Shown piece by piece: positions 20,773 through 29,091 of a DNA stretch of 51,886 nt. The notes under the pieces are model-generated. The model ran no database searches. It saw only the letters and a program-made list of their open reading frames with translations, and was not told the DNA's origin. The position numbers and the translations under genes were made by a program. Within the stretch, counting starts at the first letter, position 1. The number at the start of each line of letters is the position of its first letter. The DNA comes from a virus, in IMG/VR virus record IMGVR_UViG_3300030380_004241, positions 1-51,886 of that record, one strand, 5' to 3'.

Positions 20773-21336
20773 ATGGGAGAAGAGACTAAGAAAAGAGGAC
20801 GACCTGCAAAGCCCAAAGATCCGGAAATGATCGTGCAGCGTCCTGTCAAAGATGGACCACCAGTCCAGCCTGACAAGTGGGATGGGCGATTCAAATCAGT
20901 TGAGCCAATGAAGAATCAAAAGAAGGCTCGGCAACGTCCATATAAATGGAATCATCACGCAACAATCAATTGGATCATGGGTCAAGCTGACCCTGTTGGC
21001 TTTCTTGCCGCAGTTATGGCAGGCAAGGAGATGTTCCCTGTTTATGTCAAAGACTCTGAGGGTCTGGCCACAGAAGCAGGAAAGATTTCTGCTGACCCAG
21101 AGTTGCGTGTTATGGCTGCCAAGACACTTCTGGGCAAGTGCGTCCCAGACCTAAAGGCAGTAGAAGTGAAAGCACAAATAGAAGAAAGGAAGGTTCTGGA
21201 TATTTCCAGATTAAGCGATAATGACCTCACCACAATTGAACGAGTTCTTGAACACGCTGTCATTGAAGGAAGTGAGAGCGGAGAAGATGAGGAGATCTCT
21301 GAAGGAGTTTACCAAGAGCTCTTGGCCAACGATTGA
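20773..21336 (+). CDS. terS: Terminase small subunit-like protein
   Basis: The 187-residue protein has a basic N-terminus (KKRGRPAKPK), a middle helical region with WNHHATINWIMGQ and MAGKEMFPVYVKD, then DPELRVMAAKTLLGKCVPDLKAVEV and a C-terminal helix with an acidic tail. Size, place directly before terL and overlap with it fit a small terminase that recognises phage DNA for packaging. The DNA-binding HTH is not obvious, so the call leans on context. Confidence 0.75.
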   Translation: MGEETKKRGRPAKPKDPEMIVQRPVKDGPPVQPDKWDGRFKSVEPMKNQKKARQRPYKWNHHATINWIMGQADPVGFLAAVMAGKEMFPVYVKDSEGLATEAGKISADPELRVMAAKTLLGKCVPDLKAVEVKAQIEERKVLDISRLSDNDLTTIERVLEHAVIEGSESGEDEEISEGVYQELLAND

Positions 21337-22726
21337 ACCAGGACGAGAGTTCTTTGACAACTGGCATATTGATGCTATCAGCGAGCATTTGCAGGCTGTT
21401 GTTGAAGGTGACATCCGTAGGTTGATCATCAACATACCACCGAGGCACATGAAGTCCATCTCGGTTGCTGTCGCTTTGCCTGCTTGGACTTGGACCATCC
21501 AGCCGCAAAAGAGATTTTTGTTTGCGTCATACGCATCATCACTCTCCGTCAGAGACTCGGTGAAATGCAGACGCTTGATTGATAGCCCATGGTACAAAGA
21601 TCATTTTGGCGAAACATTCAGTTTGACTGGCGACCAAAACCAAAAGCAAAGATTTGAGAATGACAAGACTGGCCAAAGGATAGCCACATCTGTTGATGGT
21701 GCTTTGACTGGTGAGGGTGGTGACATCATTGTCATTGACGATCCGCACAATGTTCGTGAGGCTGAATCCTCCGCAGTGCGGGAAGGTGTTCTTGAGTGGT
21801 GGGACCAAGCAATGCAGTCCCGACTCAATGACCCAAAGACTGGTGCATTCATTATTATTATGCAGCGAGTGCACGAGAATGATTTAACTGGACACATATT
21901 GGCGAATGAGTATGACGATTGGGATCATTTATGCTTACCTGCTCGATATGAGATCGGGCATCCAACACCGACACAAACATCGCTCGGCTTCACAGACCCG
22001 AGAACAAAAGAGGGAGACCTCCTCTGGCCAGAAAGGATTGACGACACAACCCTATCCAAACTTGAAAGGTCATTGGGTTCATATGCCTCAGCTGGGCAAC
22101 TGCAGCAACGTCCAATGCCGAAAGGTGGGGGAATCTTGCGAGCTGAATGGTGGGTTCCATGGGAGAGTGATGATCTGCCCGATATCGAATATGTGATTCA
22201 ATCTTGGGACACTGCTTTCAGCACAAAAGAGAAAACATCATATTCAGCCCGAACAACTTGGGGTGTGTTCCGCAGGCATGGTCAAATGAATGCCATTGTC
22301 CTTGACATGTGGTATGACAGAGTAACTTACCCAGAGCTGAGAAGGATCGCCCAAGAAGCATATTATGATTATGAGCCAGATGCAGTGTTGATTGAGAAGA
22401 AGGCTTCTGGCCAAAGTTTGTTGCAAGATTTGCGCATTGCAGGCATACCTGTAATTGAGTATATGCCTGACAGAGACAAAGAAGCTCGTGCCCATGCAAG
22501 TTCTGCTTTATTAGAAGATGGCAGAATTTACTTTCCATCTGACAAAAAATGGGCTAAAAATTTAATAGACATTTGTGCAGCCTTTCCAGCTGGTGATAAT
22601 GACGATATAGTTGATACATGCACACAAGCTTGGTTGAGGCTTAGAAAAGGATGGTTCGTTTCGCATTCTGAAGATTATGAAGATGAAGATGAATCACCAA
22701 AACAGAGGGTGACATTATATGGCTAA
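21287..22726 (+). CDS. terL: Terminase large subunit
   Basis: From the ATG at 21287 the protein has 479 residues. The ATPase part has Walker A-like NIPPRHMKS (about 55) and Walker B IIVIDDPH (about 150). The nuclease part has QSWDTAF with the first Asp, AVLIEKKASG with the Glu and DNDDIVDTCTQAW with the last Asp. Upstream in-frame codons to 21221 lie inside terS and do not match the usual N-terminus. It drives headful-type packaging with the small subunit and portal. The stop overlaps the portal start. Confidence 0.93.
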   Translation: MRRSLKEFTKSSWPTIEPGREFFDNWHIDAISEHLQAVVEGDIRRLIINIPPRHMKSISVAVALPAWTWTIQPQKRFLFASYASSLSVRDSVKCRRLIDSPWYKDHFGETFSLTGDQNQKQRFENDKTGQRIATSVDGALTGEGGDIIVIDDPHNVREAESSAVREGVLEWWDQAMQSRLNDPKTGAFIIIMQRVHENDLTGHILANEYDDWDHLCLPARYEIGHPTPTQTSLGFTDPRTKEGDLLWPERIDDTTLSKLERSLGSYASAGQLQQRPMPKGGGILRAEWWVPWESDDLPDIEYVIQSWDTAFSTKEKTSYSARTTWGVFRRHGQMNAIVLDMWYDRVTYPELRRIAQEAYYDYEPDAVLIEKKASGQSLLQDLRIAGIPVIEYMPDRDKEARAHASSALLEDGRIYFPSDKKWAKNLIDICAAFPAGDNDDIVDTCTQAWLRLRKGWFVSHSEDYEDEDESPKQRVTLYG

Positions 22727-25169
22727 GCAACCTATCCCACTCAAACCTGAGATCCCTTTTGCGGAGGGTGCGCCTGCAGACGAGCTGCAGGTTGAATCAT
22801 TTGGAGAGGATGAGGTTCTTATAGGAGATCCAGAGCTTGATGCGATCCCAGAGATTGATACTGAATTTGACGCGAACATCGCAGAGCTTATTGGCCAAGA
22901 CACACTTGACCGCAAAGCATCAACCCTAATCAAAGCATTTGAGTCAGACAAGGCAGCTCGCTCTGAGTGGGAAGAGCGATACAAGAATGGCTTGCGCACA
23001 CTTGACCCAGATGGTGGTCTTGAAGAGTCTGAAGAGGAGCGAGCCACCCGTGGCTTGAGCACAGTTGTTCACCCACTCATCGCTGAAGCAGCAACCCAGT
23101 TCAATGCAAGAGCTATTGCTGAAATGTATCCTGCTGGTGGTCCTGTCAAGACAGTCATAGTTGGCGAGCCGAATGAAGACACTGAAGAGCAAGCTCGTCG
23201 TGTCAAAGATTTCATGAACTACCAAATCACTGAGCAGATGCCAGAGTACTTTCCTGATCTTGATCAGATGCTCTTCCAGCTGCCATTGGTTGGCCAAACA
23301 TTTAAAAAAGTCTGGTGGGATGCCAACCTTGAGCGTCAGTGCGCTAAGTTTGTTAAGGCTGAGGACTTTGTCGTTGCGCCTGAAAGCACCGACCTGTTCA
23401 CCTCACCCCGATACACTCAAGTTATCCGCATCCCGAAAAACGATTACAACCGCTATGTTGAGTCTGGCTGGTACTTGCCTGTTAAATATTCAGGCGATGG
23501 CATTGACCCGTCTGGCGATATCACCTCCGACATTGAAGGCATAAACCAATATTCGGATGACGAGCAAGACGATGTTATGACACTTCTGGAGATGCATGTC
23601 TATTCTGCTTTTGAAGGATTGGATGGCATCAACGACACAGACGAAGAAAACTTGGTCATGTTGCCGTATGTGATCACGATTGAGTATGATTCTGAAAAGA
23701 TCGTCTCAGTCCGTCGTAACTGGCGCCAAGAAGACAACCGCAAAGAGCGCAGAAGCTGGTTTGTGAGCTACAAGTTCCTTCCTGGGGTTGGGTTCTATGG
23801 CTTTGGTCTTTATCACATGATCGGTGGTCTAGGCAAGGCAGCAACTGGCGCACTCAGAGCTTTGCTTGACTCAGCTGCATTTGCAAACATGCAAGGTGGC
23901 TTCAAGCTAAAAGGCAGAGTCAGCGGTGGAGAGATCGATGTCAATCCTGGAGAGTTCGTTGACCTAGACGCAACAGTTGATGATGTTAACAAGGCTGTCA
24001 TGCCGTTGCCTTTCAAAGAGCCATCAGGCACGCTGTTTCAGCTCATGGGCTTCATTGTTGAGTCTGGCCAAAGGTTTGCAAGTACAGCAGACATGAATGT
24101 TGGCGACGTCAACCCGAATGCACCTGTTGGCTCAACTGTGGCTTTGATTGAGCAAGGCTCAAAAGCATTCTCAGCAATTCACAAAAGGCTTCACAACTCA
24201 CAAGGTCAAGAGTTCAGATTACTTTCTCAGCTCAATGCTGAATACTTACCTGAATCGTTTGAGTTTGCTATATCAGGCACGACCCAAACGATCTTTGCTG
24301 CTGACTTTAATGAGCGGATTGATATCATCCCTGTATCAGACCCGAACATTTTCAGCACAGCACAGCGGATCGCCCAAGCTCAAGCCATCCTTGAGATGGC
24401 CAGATCAGCTCCCCAGCTGCACGACTTGTACACAGCATACAAGCGCATGTATGAGGCGATCCGCATCCCAAACATTGATGAAGTTTTAAAAGAGCCAGAC
24501 AAGGCACCCCGCACAGACCCAATTGACGAAAACATGTCAGTGATGTATGGCAAGCCTATAAGAGCTTTCCCTGAGCAAGATCATGAAGCCCACATAGCAG
24601 TTCATGTTCAGTTTATGCAAGACCCTTCGCTTGCGGGTAATCCTGGGGCAAAAGCGATGCAGCCAATACTTATTGCTCATATAGCTGAGCATGTTGCTCT
24701 GTTGTATCGCCAGCGAATGGAAGCGAGCATTGGTGTGCCGATGCCGAACTTGCCAGATCTCCGAGATCCTAAATTTAAGTTTGAGGACATCAGCCCAGAG
24801 CTTGATATGCTCATATCACAACGTGCTGCTCAAGTCGTTCAGCAAGCACCTCAGATGTCAGCCATACGTGCACTTCAAGGAATGCAAGCAGGCAAGCAGA
24901 ATCCTCTACAATACGCTCAACAACTCGCGCAACTTGAAGCACAATCACTCATGCAGCGCACACAAGCAGAAATCGAAGCTGACAAAGCTAAAGCACAATC
25001 CGACATAGCCATTGACCAAGCCAAGGCTCAACAGGATCTTGAAATTGAAAGGGCAAAAGTTCAAGCTGATCTGGAGGCGAAAGTCGCAAAGCTAGAAGCA
25101 GAGTTGCAACTTGAGCGAGAAAAAACAGCAGCAAAAATGATGATGGAGAGAAACGATGGCAATGTCTGA
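22719..25169 (+). CDS. Portal protein
   Basis: The 816-residue protein is large for a portal (P22: 725). The N-terminus is acidic. Segments such as ERATRGLSTVVHPLIAEAA, PLVGQTFKKVWWD and AEDFVVAPE follow the pattern of podovirus-type portals, and the region LGKAATGALRALLDSAAFAN marks the wing/stem area. The last 120 residues are a long Ala/Glu/Lys coiled coil (AQQDLEIERAKVQADLEAKV), fitting a barrel above the ring. The place right after terL supports it. It forms the DNA gate at the capsid vertex. Confidence 0.88.
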   Translation: MAKQPIPLKPEIPFAEGAPADELQVESFGEDEVLIGDPELDAIPEIDTEFDANIAELIGQDTLDRKASTLIKAFESDKAARSEWEERYKNGLRTLDPDGGLEESEEERATRGLSTVVHPLIAEAATQFNARAIAEMYPAGGPVKTVIVGEPNEDTEEQARRVKDFMNYQITEQMPEYFPDLDQMLFQLPLVGQTFKKVWWDANLERQCAKFVKAEDFVVAPESTDLFTSPRYTQVIRIPKNDYNRYVESGWYLPVKYSGDGIDPSGDITSDIEGINQYSDDEQDDVMTLLEMHVYSAFEGLDGINDTDEENLVMLPYVITIEYDSEKIVSVRRNWRQEDNRKERRSWFVSYKFLPGVGFYGFGLYHMIGGLGKAATGALRALLDSAAFANMQGGFKLKGRVSGGEIDVNPGEFVDLDATVDDVNKAVMPLPFKEPSGTLFQLMGFIVESGQRFASTADMNVGDVNPNAPVGSTVALIEQGSKAFSAIHKRLHNSQGQEFRLLSQLNAEYLPESFEFAISGTTQTIFAADFNERIDIIPVSDPNIFSTAQRIAQAQAILEMARSAPQLHDLYTAYKRMYEAIRIPNIDEVLKEPDKAPRTDPIDENMSVMYGKPIRAFPEQDHEAHIAVHVQFMQDPSLAGNPGAKAMQPILIAHIAEHVALLYRQRMEASIGVPMPNLPDLRDPKFKFEDISPELDMLISQRAAQVVQQAPQMSAIRALQGMQAGKQNPLQYAQQLAQLEAQSLMQRTQAEIEADKAKAQSDIAIDQAKAQQDLEIERAKVQADLEAKVAKLEAELQLEREKTAAKMMMERNDGNV

Positions 25170-25605
25170 TACAGAAATGGCTCTTATGATGGGAGCCAAC
25201 CAACTTGCGGCAATGAGACCAATCAATCCTGGAGCATTCAGCGGAGTTGAAGCAGGGATGATGCCTCCTGCGGCAACACCAGCGATGCCACCAGCAACTC
25301 AAATGGCTCGCCCAGCGATGCCGATGCCACCGACAGCACCTCCTGGACAAATGCCAATGCCAAGTGGGATGCCGATGCCACCAGAAGGCAATGCACCATC
25401 ACCGATGGACCAAGAAGGCATGATGCGTTACATTCAAGAAAAAGCTCGCCAGATCCGTGAGCGTATGGGTCAAGGTTCAATGAGTGATGCGGACATGGGT
25501 GCTTTGGAAGCTGTAATGAGAGCGATGCCTCAAAATCAACAAGCTCCTGCGCCAGCAGGTGCCATGAGCAATGCTGATATGATGATGCAACAAGGAGCTA
25601 GATGA
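25156..25605 (+). CDS. Met/Pro/Ala-rich low-complexity protein
   Basis: The 149-residue protein has a low-complexity core of MP, PP and AMP repeats (MPMPPTAPPGQMPMPSGMPM) between two short helical parts (ALMMGANQLAAM, MMRYIQEKARQIRERMGQG). It is encoded in a frame overlapping the portal end by 14 bp. No family was recognised; similar Met-rich proteins occur after portals of marine phages. A head-associated role is likely. Confidence 0.7.
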   Translation: MAMSDTEMALMMGANQLAAMRPINPGAFSGVEAGMMPPAATPAMPPATQMARPAMPMPPTAPPGQMPMPSGMPMPPEGNAPSPMDQEGMMRYIQEKARQIRERMGQGSMSDADMGALEAVMRAMPQNQQAPAPAGAMSNADMMMQQGAR

Positions 25606-27467
25606 TGGCAATCCCAGGAGTCACCCCAACAAGCCAACTTTTGAGCCTGACAGACCAAAGTGAAGATGGCTCAATCGGAGCTGTTTTGGGCAGAGGCTCC
25701 GCAGCAGAAGCAGCATACAGAGCATCTCTTTCTGGCCAAGCAGCACCAATATTCGGCAAAGGTGGAGTTCAATATGCTAGTTTCGCACCTTTCAATACCA
25801 TATTCAGTTTAACTGATGAAGACACCCCAACAGACGATGTAACGTTGCCTGTTACCAATCCTGTCAATTTGCCTGTTGTAAACGACGACGATGATGGTGG
25901 CTCGTCATTAACAAATCTTAGCGGACAAATATCTGACACTGCCTCAAACACAATCAACACAGCTCAAAGCCTTGTTAAGCAGCCAGTCCCAGGAGATGTC
26001 AATTATGGTGCATTAACAAATTTAGTTCAGGAAAATATTGGCAATGCGAATATTGATGTTCCTGGAGTCGGGAATGTAAATGTTCCAAATGTAGCTGTTA
26101 ATACACTTTTGGATTCGACAATTGATGTCATTCCTGGACTTGGTTTGGTTTCAAGCCTTATTAATCCAACGATGGTCGAGACATCTTGGGGGACGCCATT
26201 CAACACAGGTGGCGGTGGCTTAATCGGCGTTGCTGGTCAGCTCTCACTCAACAATCTTGAAAATATATATGGCGAGACTCAAGCAGGAACAGAGGGCTAT
26301 GATTTCTTCAAGCCAGGAGATCTTCCAGGAACCTCAACACCAATCGGCTTGAGTCCTGGAATCTTTGGCTTTGGCACTGTTGTTTCAGGCAACACTGATA
26401 TGATGCCAGAACAAGCAGACCTAAACAACGATGGCATCATATCAGCTGACGAAGTAAAGGCTTTCGCCGATCCTGAATCTGCAGGAGCAAAAGCCTACCA
26501 AGATATCCAAGACAACAAAGCAGCAGCCAATCAGCAGATGCTTGATTATATAGCTTCGCAAAAAGCATCAGGAGGCTCAGCATATGTCGGCGGTTCGGTC
26601 GTAACAGACGGAAAAGGAAATGCTGTCATGTCAATCGATCCAGCGACAGGCGAAAAAGTTCCTGTAACTTCTGGTGGGACATTCACGAACTTTGGTGCAC
26701 TGCCGAGCGACAAAGGAACTTCAACAACGACTGAAGGAACAGGCAATATTTTTTCTGATGTCGGAGATTTCTTCAGCGGTATTTTCGGTTCGGAGCCAGA
26801 AACAACAGAAACAACAGAAACAACAGGTGGAATAACTAGCGAAGGCATCATGGATGCAATCACAGGTGGAATGGAAAGTGCTGCAGCCAATCCGAGGCCA
26901 GAAGGAACATTTGAAGTCGCTAGCTCAAACAACATTACTAGCGATGCTGTGACATCTTCTGATTCTGGCTCTGGTGGGTTTATCTCTGGCGGTGGCTCAG
27001 ATGGTGTTGGTAACTTTGGTGCTGTTGGCGACTTCTTTGGAGGCATCGGTGACGCACTCGGAATTACTAACTATTCAGATCCTGAGCCAGAACCAGAACC
27101 CTCTTCATCAAATGATGACAATGACAATGACTCTGGCGGTGGTGGCGGAGGAGGAGGAAGCATTTGCTTCTTGACTACAGCTGTTGTCGGCATGAGGGGA
27201 GAGGCTGACGATTGCCCAACCCTAACCAAGTTGCGCTCTTTCAGAGACAACTACATGAAGGGGATGCAAGATGAAGTTGAAGAATATTATGCCATTGCCC
27301 CTAAGATTGTTGAGGCTATCCCGAAGTCTCATGATGACTGGCATTGGATTGGTGACCAGATTGATCTCTCGGTCATGTTCATTGATTCGGGAGATGATGA
27401 TTCGGCTTACGAAACATACAAAGATATGGTTCAAACGCTGAAACAAAACTGGCTAAAGGAGGCTTAA
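25602..27467 (+). CDS. Large virion-type protein with EF-hand and CFI-box-like C-terminus
   Basis: The 621-residue protein is Gly/Ser/Asn-rich with low-complexity parts. A canonical calcium-binding EF-hand loop DLNNDGIISADE lies at about 273. After a poly-Gly run the C-terminal 100 residues start CFLTTAVVGMRGE and continue LTKLRSFRDNYM, matching the CFI-box-CTERM domain found at the ends of many phage and bacterial proteins. A related end is seen in the 45064-46365 protein (ICNELCRQG). Its place between portal and capsid genes points to a structural or head-associated role. Calcium may stabilise it. Confidence 0.7.
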   Translation: MMAIPGVTPTSQLLSLTDQSEDGSIGAVLGRGSAAEAAYRASLSGQAAPIFGKGGVQYASFAPFNTIFSLTDEDTPTDDVTLPVTNPVNLPVVNDDDDGGSSLTNLSGQISDTASNTINTAQSLVKQPVPGDVNYGALTNLVQENIGNANIDVPGVGNVNVPNVAVNTLLDSTIDVIPGLGLVSSLINPTMVETSWGTPFNTGGGGLIGVAGQLSLNNLENIYGETQAGTEGYDFFKPGDLPGTSTPIGLSPGIFGFGTVVSGNTDMMPEQADLNNDGIISADEVKAFADPESAGAKAYQDIQDNKAAANQQMLDYIASQKASGGSAYVGGSVVTDGKGNAVMSIDPATGEKVPVTSGGTFTNFGALPSDKGTSTTTEGTGNIFSDVGDFFSGIFGSEPETTETTETTGGITSEGIMDAITGGMESAAANPRPEGTFEVASSNNITSDAVTSSDSGSGGFISGGGSDGVGNFGAVGDFFGGIGDALGITNYSDPEPEPEPSSSNDDNDNDSGGGGGGGGSICFLTTAVVGMRGEADDCPTLTKLRSFRDNYMKGMQDEVEEYYAIAPKIVEAIPKSHDDWHWIGDQIDLSVMFIDSGDDDSAYETYKDMVQTLKQNWLKEA

Positions 27468-27758
27468 ATGGCAGAAGTAGAAGTAGACAACATGGAAAAC
27501 AATGCAGAGCTCTTCATGGAGAAGATGGGCTTTGCGCATGACTCAGAAGGCTTGGAGCTCTCGGACGATCAGCTCGTAAACTTTTTGTTGCTTTGTCAGC
27601 AGATGGAATATGGCGTTGGTGCAGAGTCCGAAGACGAAGAGATGGAAGAGATGCATGACGACGGCATGAAAGTCAAAGTCATTAAAGTAAAAGGTGGCGA
27701 CATGAGCAGCATTATGGATGAGATGCTTGGTCATGGTGGTCCAAAGATTATGGGTTAA
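27468..27758 (+). CDS. Small acidic phage protein
   Basis: This 96-residue protein has very acidic segments (GAESEDEEMEEMHDDGMK) followed by a small basic patch (VKVIKVKGGD) and was not recognised. It starts directly after the preceding stop, with AAGGAGG ahead. It opens the island of small proteins between portal and capsid genes. Confidence 0.7.
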   Translation: MAEVEVDNMENNAELFMEKMGFAHDSEGLELSDDQLVNFLLLCQQMEYGVGAESEDEEMEEMHDDGMKVKVIKVKGGDMSSIMDEMLGHGGPKIMG

Positions 27759-27762
27759 GATC

Positions 27763-28134
27763 ATGCCAGCTGCTTCAAAAGTTTTCGGTGCACTTACTGA
27801 TAGCATGATGAATGCACTCAAAAGGCTGAATGAAGGAATGAAAGCTGGTGACGATGTCGTCAGCACTCAGGAACTTATCGATGCACCTTTCGGTGAGCCA
27901 CTTAAAATAACAGGCACATCATCTGACGGGACAGTTGCTCAAGTTTATAGCCCAAGGCTCGGCACAGAGATGAATGTTTTCCTCAGCGACCTAGCCCCAG
28001 TTACTGGCGACATGAATGTTGATGAGACTATTCAGCGGTTGCTGAGAGACGAAGATAGAAACCCAGGAGCATTGGCTGATCTGCTTGGCGAGTTCAATGT
28101 AAGCAGAAGCCTTGCTGAGAAGAGAAGTGAATAA
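27763..28134 (+). CDS. Hypothetical phage protein
   Basis: The 123-residue protein begins MPAASKVFGALTDSMMNALK, with a helical N-terminus and a beta-like middle (LKITGTSSDGTVAQVYSPRL), and was not recognised. The start at 27763 is preferred; a longer frame to 27718 lies inside the previous gene. The stop overlaps the next ATG (TAATG). Confidence 0.65.
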   Translation: MPAASKVFGALTDSMMNALKRLNEGMKAGDDVVSTQELIDAPFGEPLKITGTSSDGTVAQVYSPRLGTEMNVFLSDLAPVTGDMNVDETIQRLLRDEDRNPGALADLLGEFNVSRSLAEKRSE

Positions 28135-28286
28135 TGCCAGTCCGCAAAGTCAAAGGTGGCTACAGATGGGGATCATCTGGCAAAGTCTACAAGACAAAGG
28201 CAGAAGCCGAGCGTCAAGGACGAGCCATCTATGCGGCAGGATACAAAGGAGACAAACGTGGCAAAAAGAAGCGTAGAAGCACCTAA
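28134..28286 (+). CDS. Small basic phage protein (MPVRKVKGGYRW family)
   Basis: The 50-residue, strongly basic protein starts MPVRKVKGGYRWGSSGKVY, continues TKAEAERQGRAIYAAGYKG and ends in Lys/Arg. I know this short family from many phages, always near head genes, with no fixed function. The start overlaps the previous stop as TAATG. It probably binds DNA or another capsid protein. Confidence 0.75.
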   Translation: MPVRKVKGGYRWGSSGKVYKTKAEAERQGRAIYAAGYKGDKRGKKKRRST

Positions 28287-28413
28287 AGGCTTTCACTGGA
28301 TGAAAGCAGGCAAAGGCTACAAGCTGATGAAAGATCCAGCTGGTGGCTACAAGCCTCACAAGGGTGCAAGTAAAAAGGCATCATTTGAGGTGCAGAAAGT
28401 GCACAAAAAATGA
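28258..28413 (+). CDS. Small basic phage protein, GTG start
   Basis: The 51-residue protein (AKRSVEAPKGFHWMKAGKGY, then LMKDPAGGYKPHKGASKK) is Lys/Gly-rich. GTG at 28258 is chosen because AAAGGAG lies 6 bases upstream; the longer frame to 28156 lies within the previous gene. It overlaps that gene by 29 bp. It resembles other short head-region proteins of phages; the role is unknown. Confidence 0.7.
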   Translation: MAKRSVEAPKGFHWMKAGKGYKLMKDPAGGYKPHKGASKKASFEVQKVHKK

Positions 28414-28641
28414 ATGGTACATGTGTTCTTGCTTTTGGTTTACCTTGGGACAGGCGAAGACAGAGCTTTGATAAGTGGGGACATGTATTTTTATGATATC
28501 AATGAGTGCAACTGGTATGCGAGTCAAGTTTCAAAAAGATATGGCAACTATAAATATAGTAGCTATCTTGACCCCAAAGATCGTGTCACAGCATACTGCG
28601 TTCCCAAGCATATCAAAGAAGATTCGGTGAGGATATATTAA
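28414..28641 (+). CDS. Small protein with hydrophobic N-terminus
   Basis: The 75-residue protein begins MVHVFLLLVYLGTGEDRAL, a short hydrophobic start that could be a signal peptide or weak anchor. The rest is rich in Tyr and Asp (DMYFYDINECNWYASQ, AYCVPKHIKEDSV) with two Cys that might pair outside the cytoplasm. It starts directly after the previous stop and overlaps the next start. It was not recognised. Confidence 0.6.
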   Translation: MVHVFLLLVYLGTGEDRALISGDMYFYDINECNWYASQVSKRYGNYKYSSYLDPKDRVTAYCVPKHIKEDSVRIY

Positions 28642-28898
28642 TGGCCAAATACAAAGGACGCACAGTAACTCTAAACAAGCCTCGTCGCATCGGCAAAGGT
28701 GAGCCAGGATATGGCAAGAAGAAGTCAGTCGTCTATGTCAAAGATGGCGACCGAGTCAAGCGTCTTACATTTGGCGACCCAAACATGAGGATCAAAAAGA
28801 ATCAGCCAGGACGCAGGAGCAACTTCCGCTCAAGACACAACTGCGATAATCCTGGACCAAAAACAAAGGCACGATACTGGTCGTGCAAGGCATGGTAA
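28641..28898 (+). CDS. Conserved small basic phage protein (RHNCDNPGPKTKARYWSC motif)
   Basis: The 85-residue basic protein contains VVYVKDGDRVKRLTFGDPNM, then RRSNFRSRHNCDN and PGPKTKARYWSCKAW. The Cys and His near the end could bind metal. I recognise this ending as common to many phage proteins near capsid genes, annotated only as conserved. The start overlaps the previous stop (TAATG). Confidence 0.75.
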   Translation: MAKYKGRTVTLNKPRRIGKGEPGYGKKKSVVYVKDGDRVKRLTFGDPNMRIKKNQPGRRSNFRSRHNCDNPGPKTKARYWSCKAW

Positions 28899-28899
28899 G

Positions 28900-29091
28900 A
28901 TGGCAAGAGCAGCAGTCAAAAAAGTAGCAGCAGCAGAGATCCGAGCAGCAAAAAGTTTCTTGGATCGCAGAGGCATCAAGACCAACGAGGTCAGCCCCAA
29001 GAAGTTCGCAATGGCTGCAAAAGAGCTTGATAAAGGCTTTCAAGATACGCTGAAGATTCTTGCGAGAGAGCTATCAGGAGGGCAAGTTTGA
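28900..29091 (+). CDS. Small basic helical protein
   Basis: The 63-residue protein is Lys/Ala-rich at the start (MARAAVKKVAAAEIRAAKSF) and helical to the end (LARELSGGQV). It begins 1 bp after the upstream stop and overlaps the next start (TGATG). It was not recognised; it probably belongs with the small head-associated proteins. Confidence 0.65.
   Translation: MARAAVKKVAAAEIRAAKSFLDRRGIKTNEVSPKKFAMAAKELDKGFQDTLKILARELSGGQV

Noticed and set aside
21221-21286. Earlier start for the large terminase
   Set aside because: It lies deep in the small terminase gene and does not resemble usual terminase N-termini; the ATG at 21287 does.
26546-27046. Minus-strand frame of 166 codons, Pro/Ser-rich
   Set aside because: It is an antisense shadow of the Gly/Thr-rich 25602-27467 gene; no start signal.
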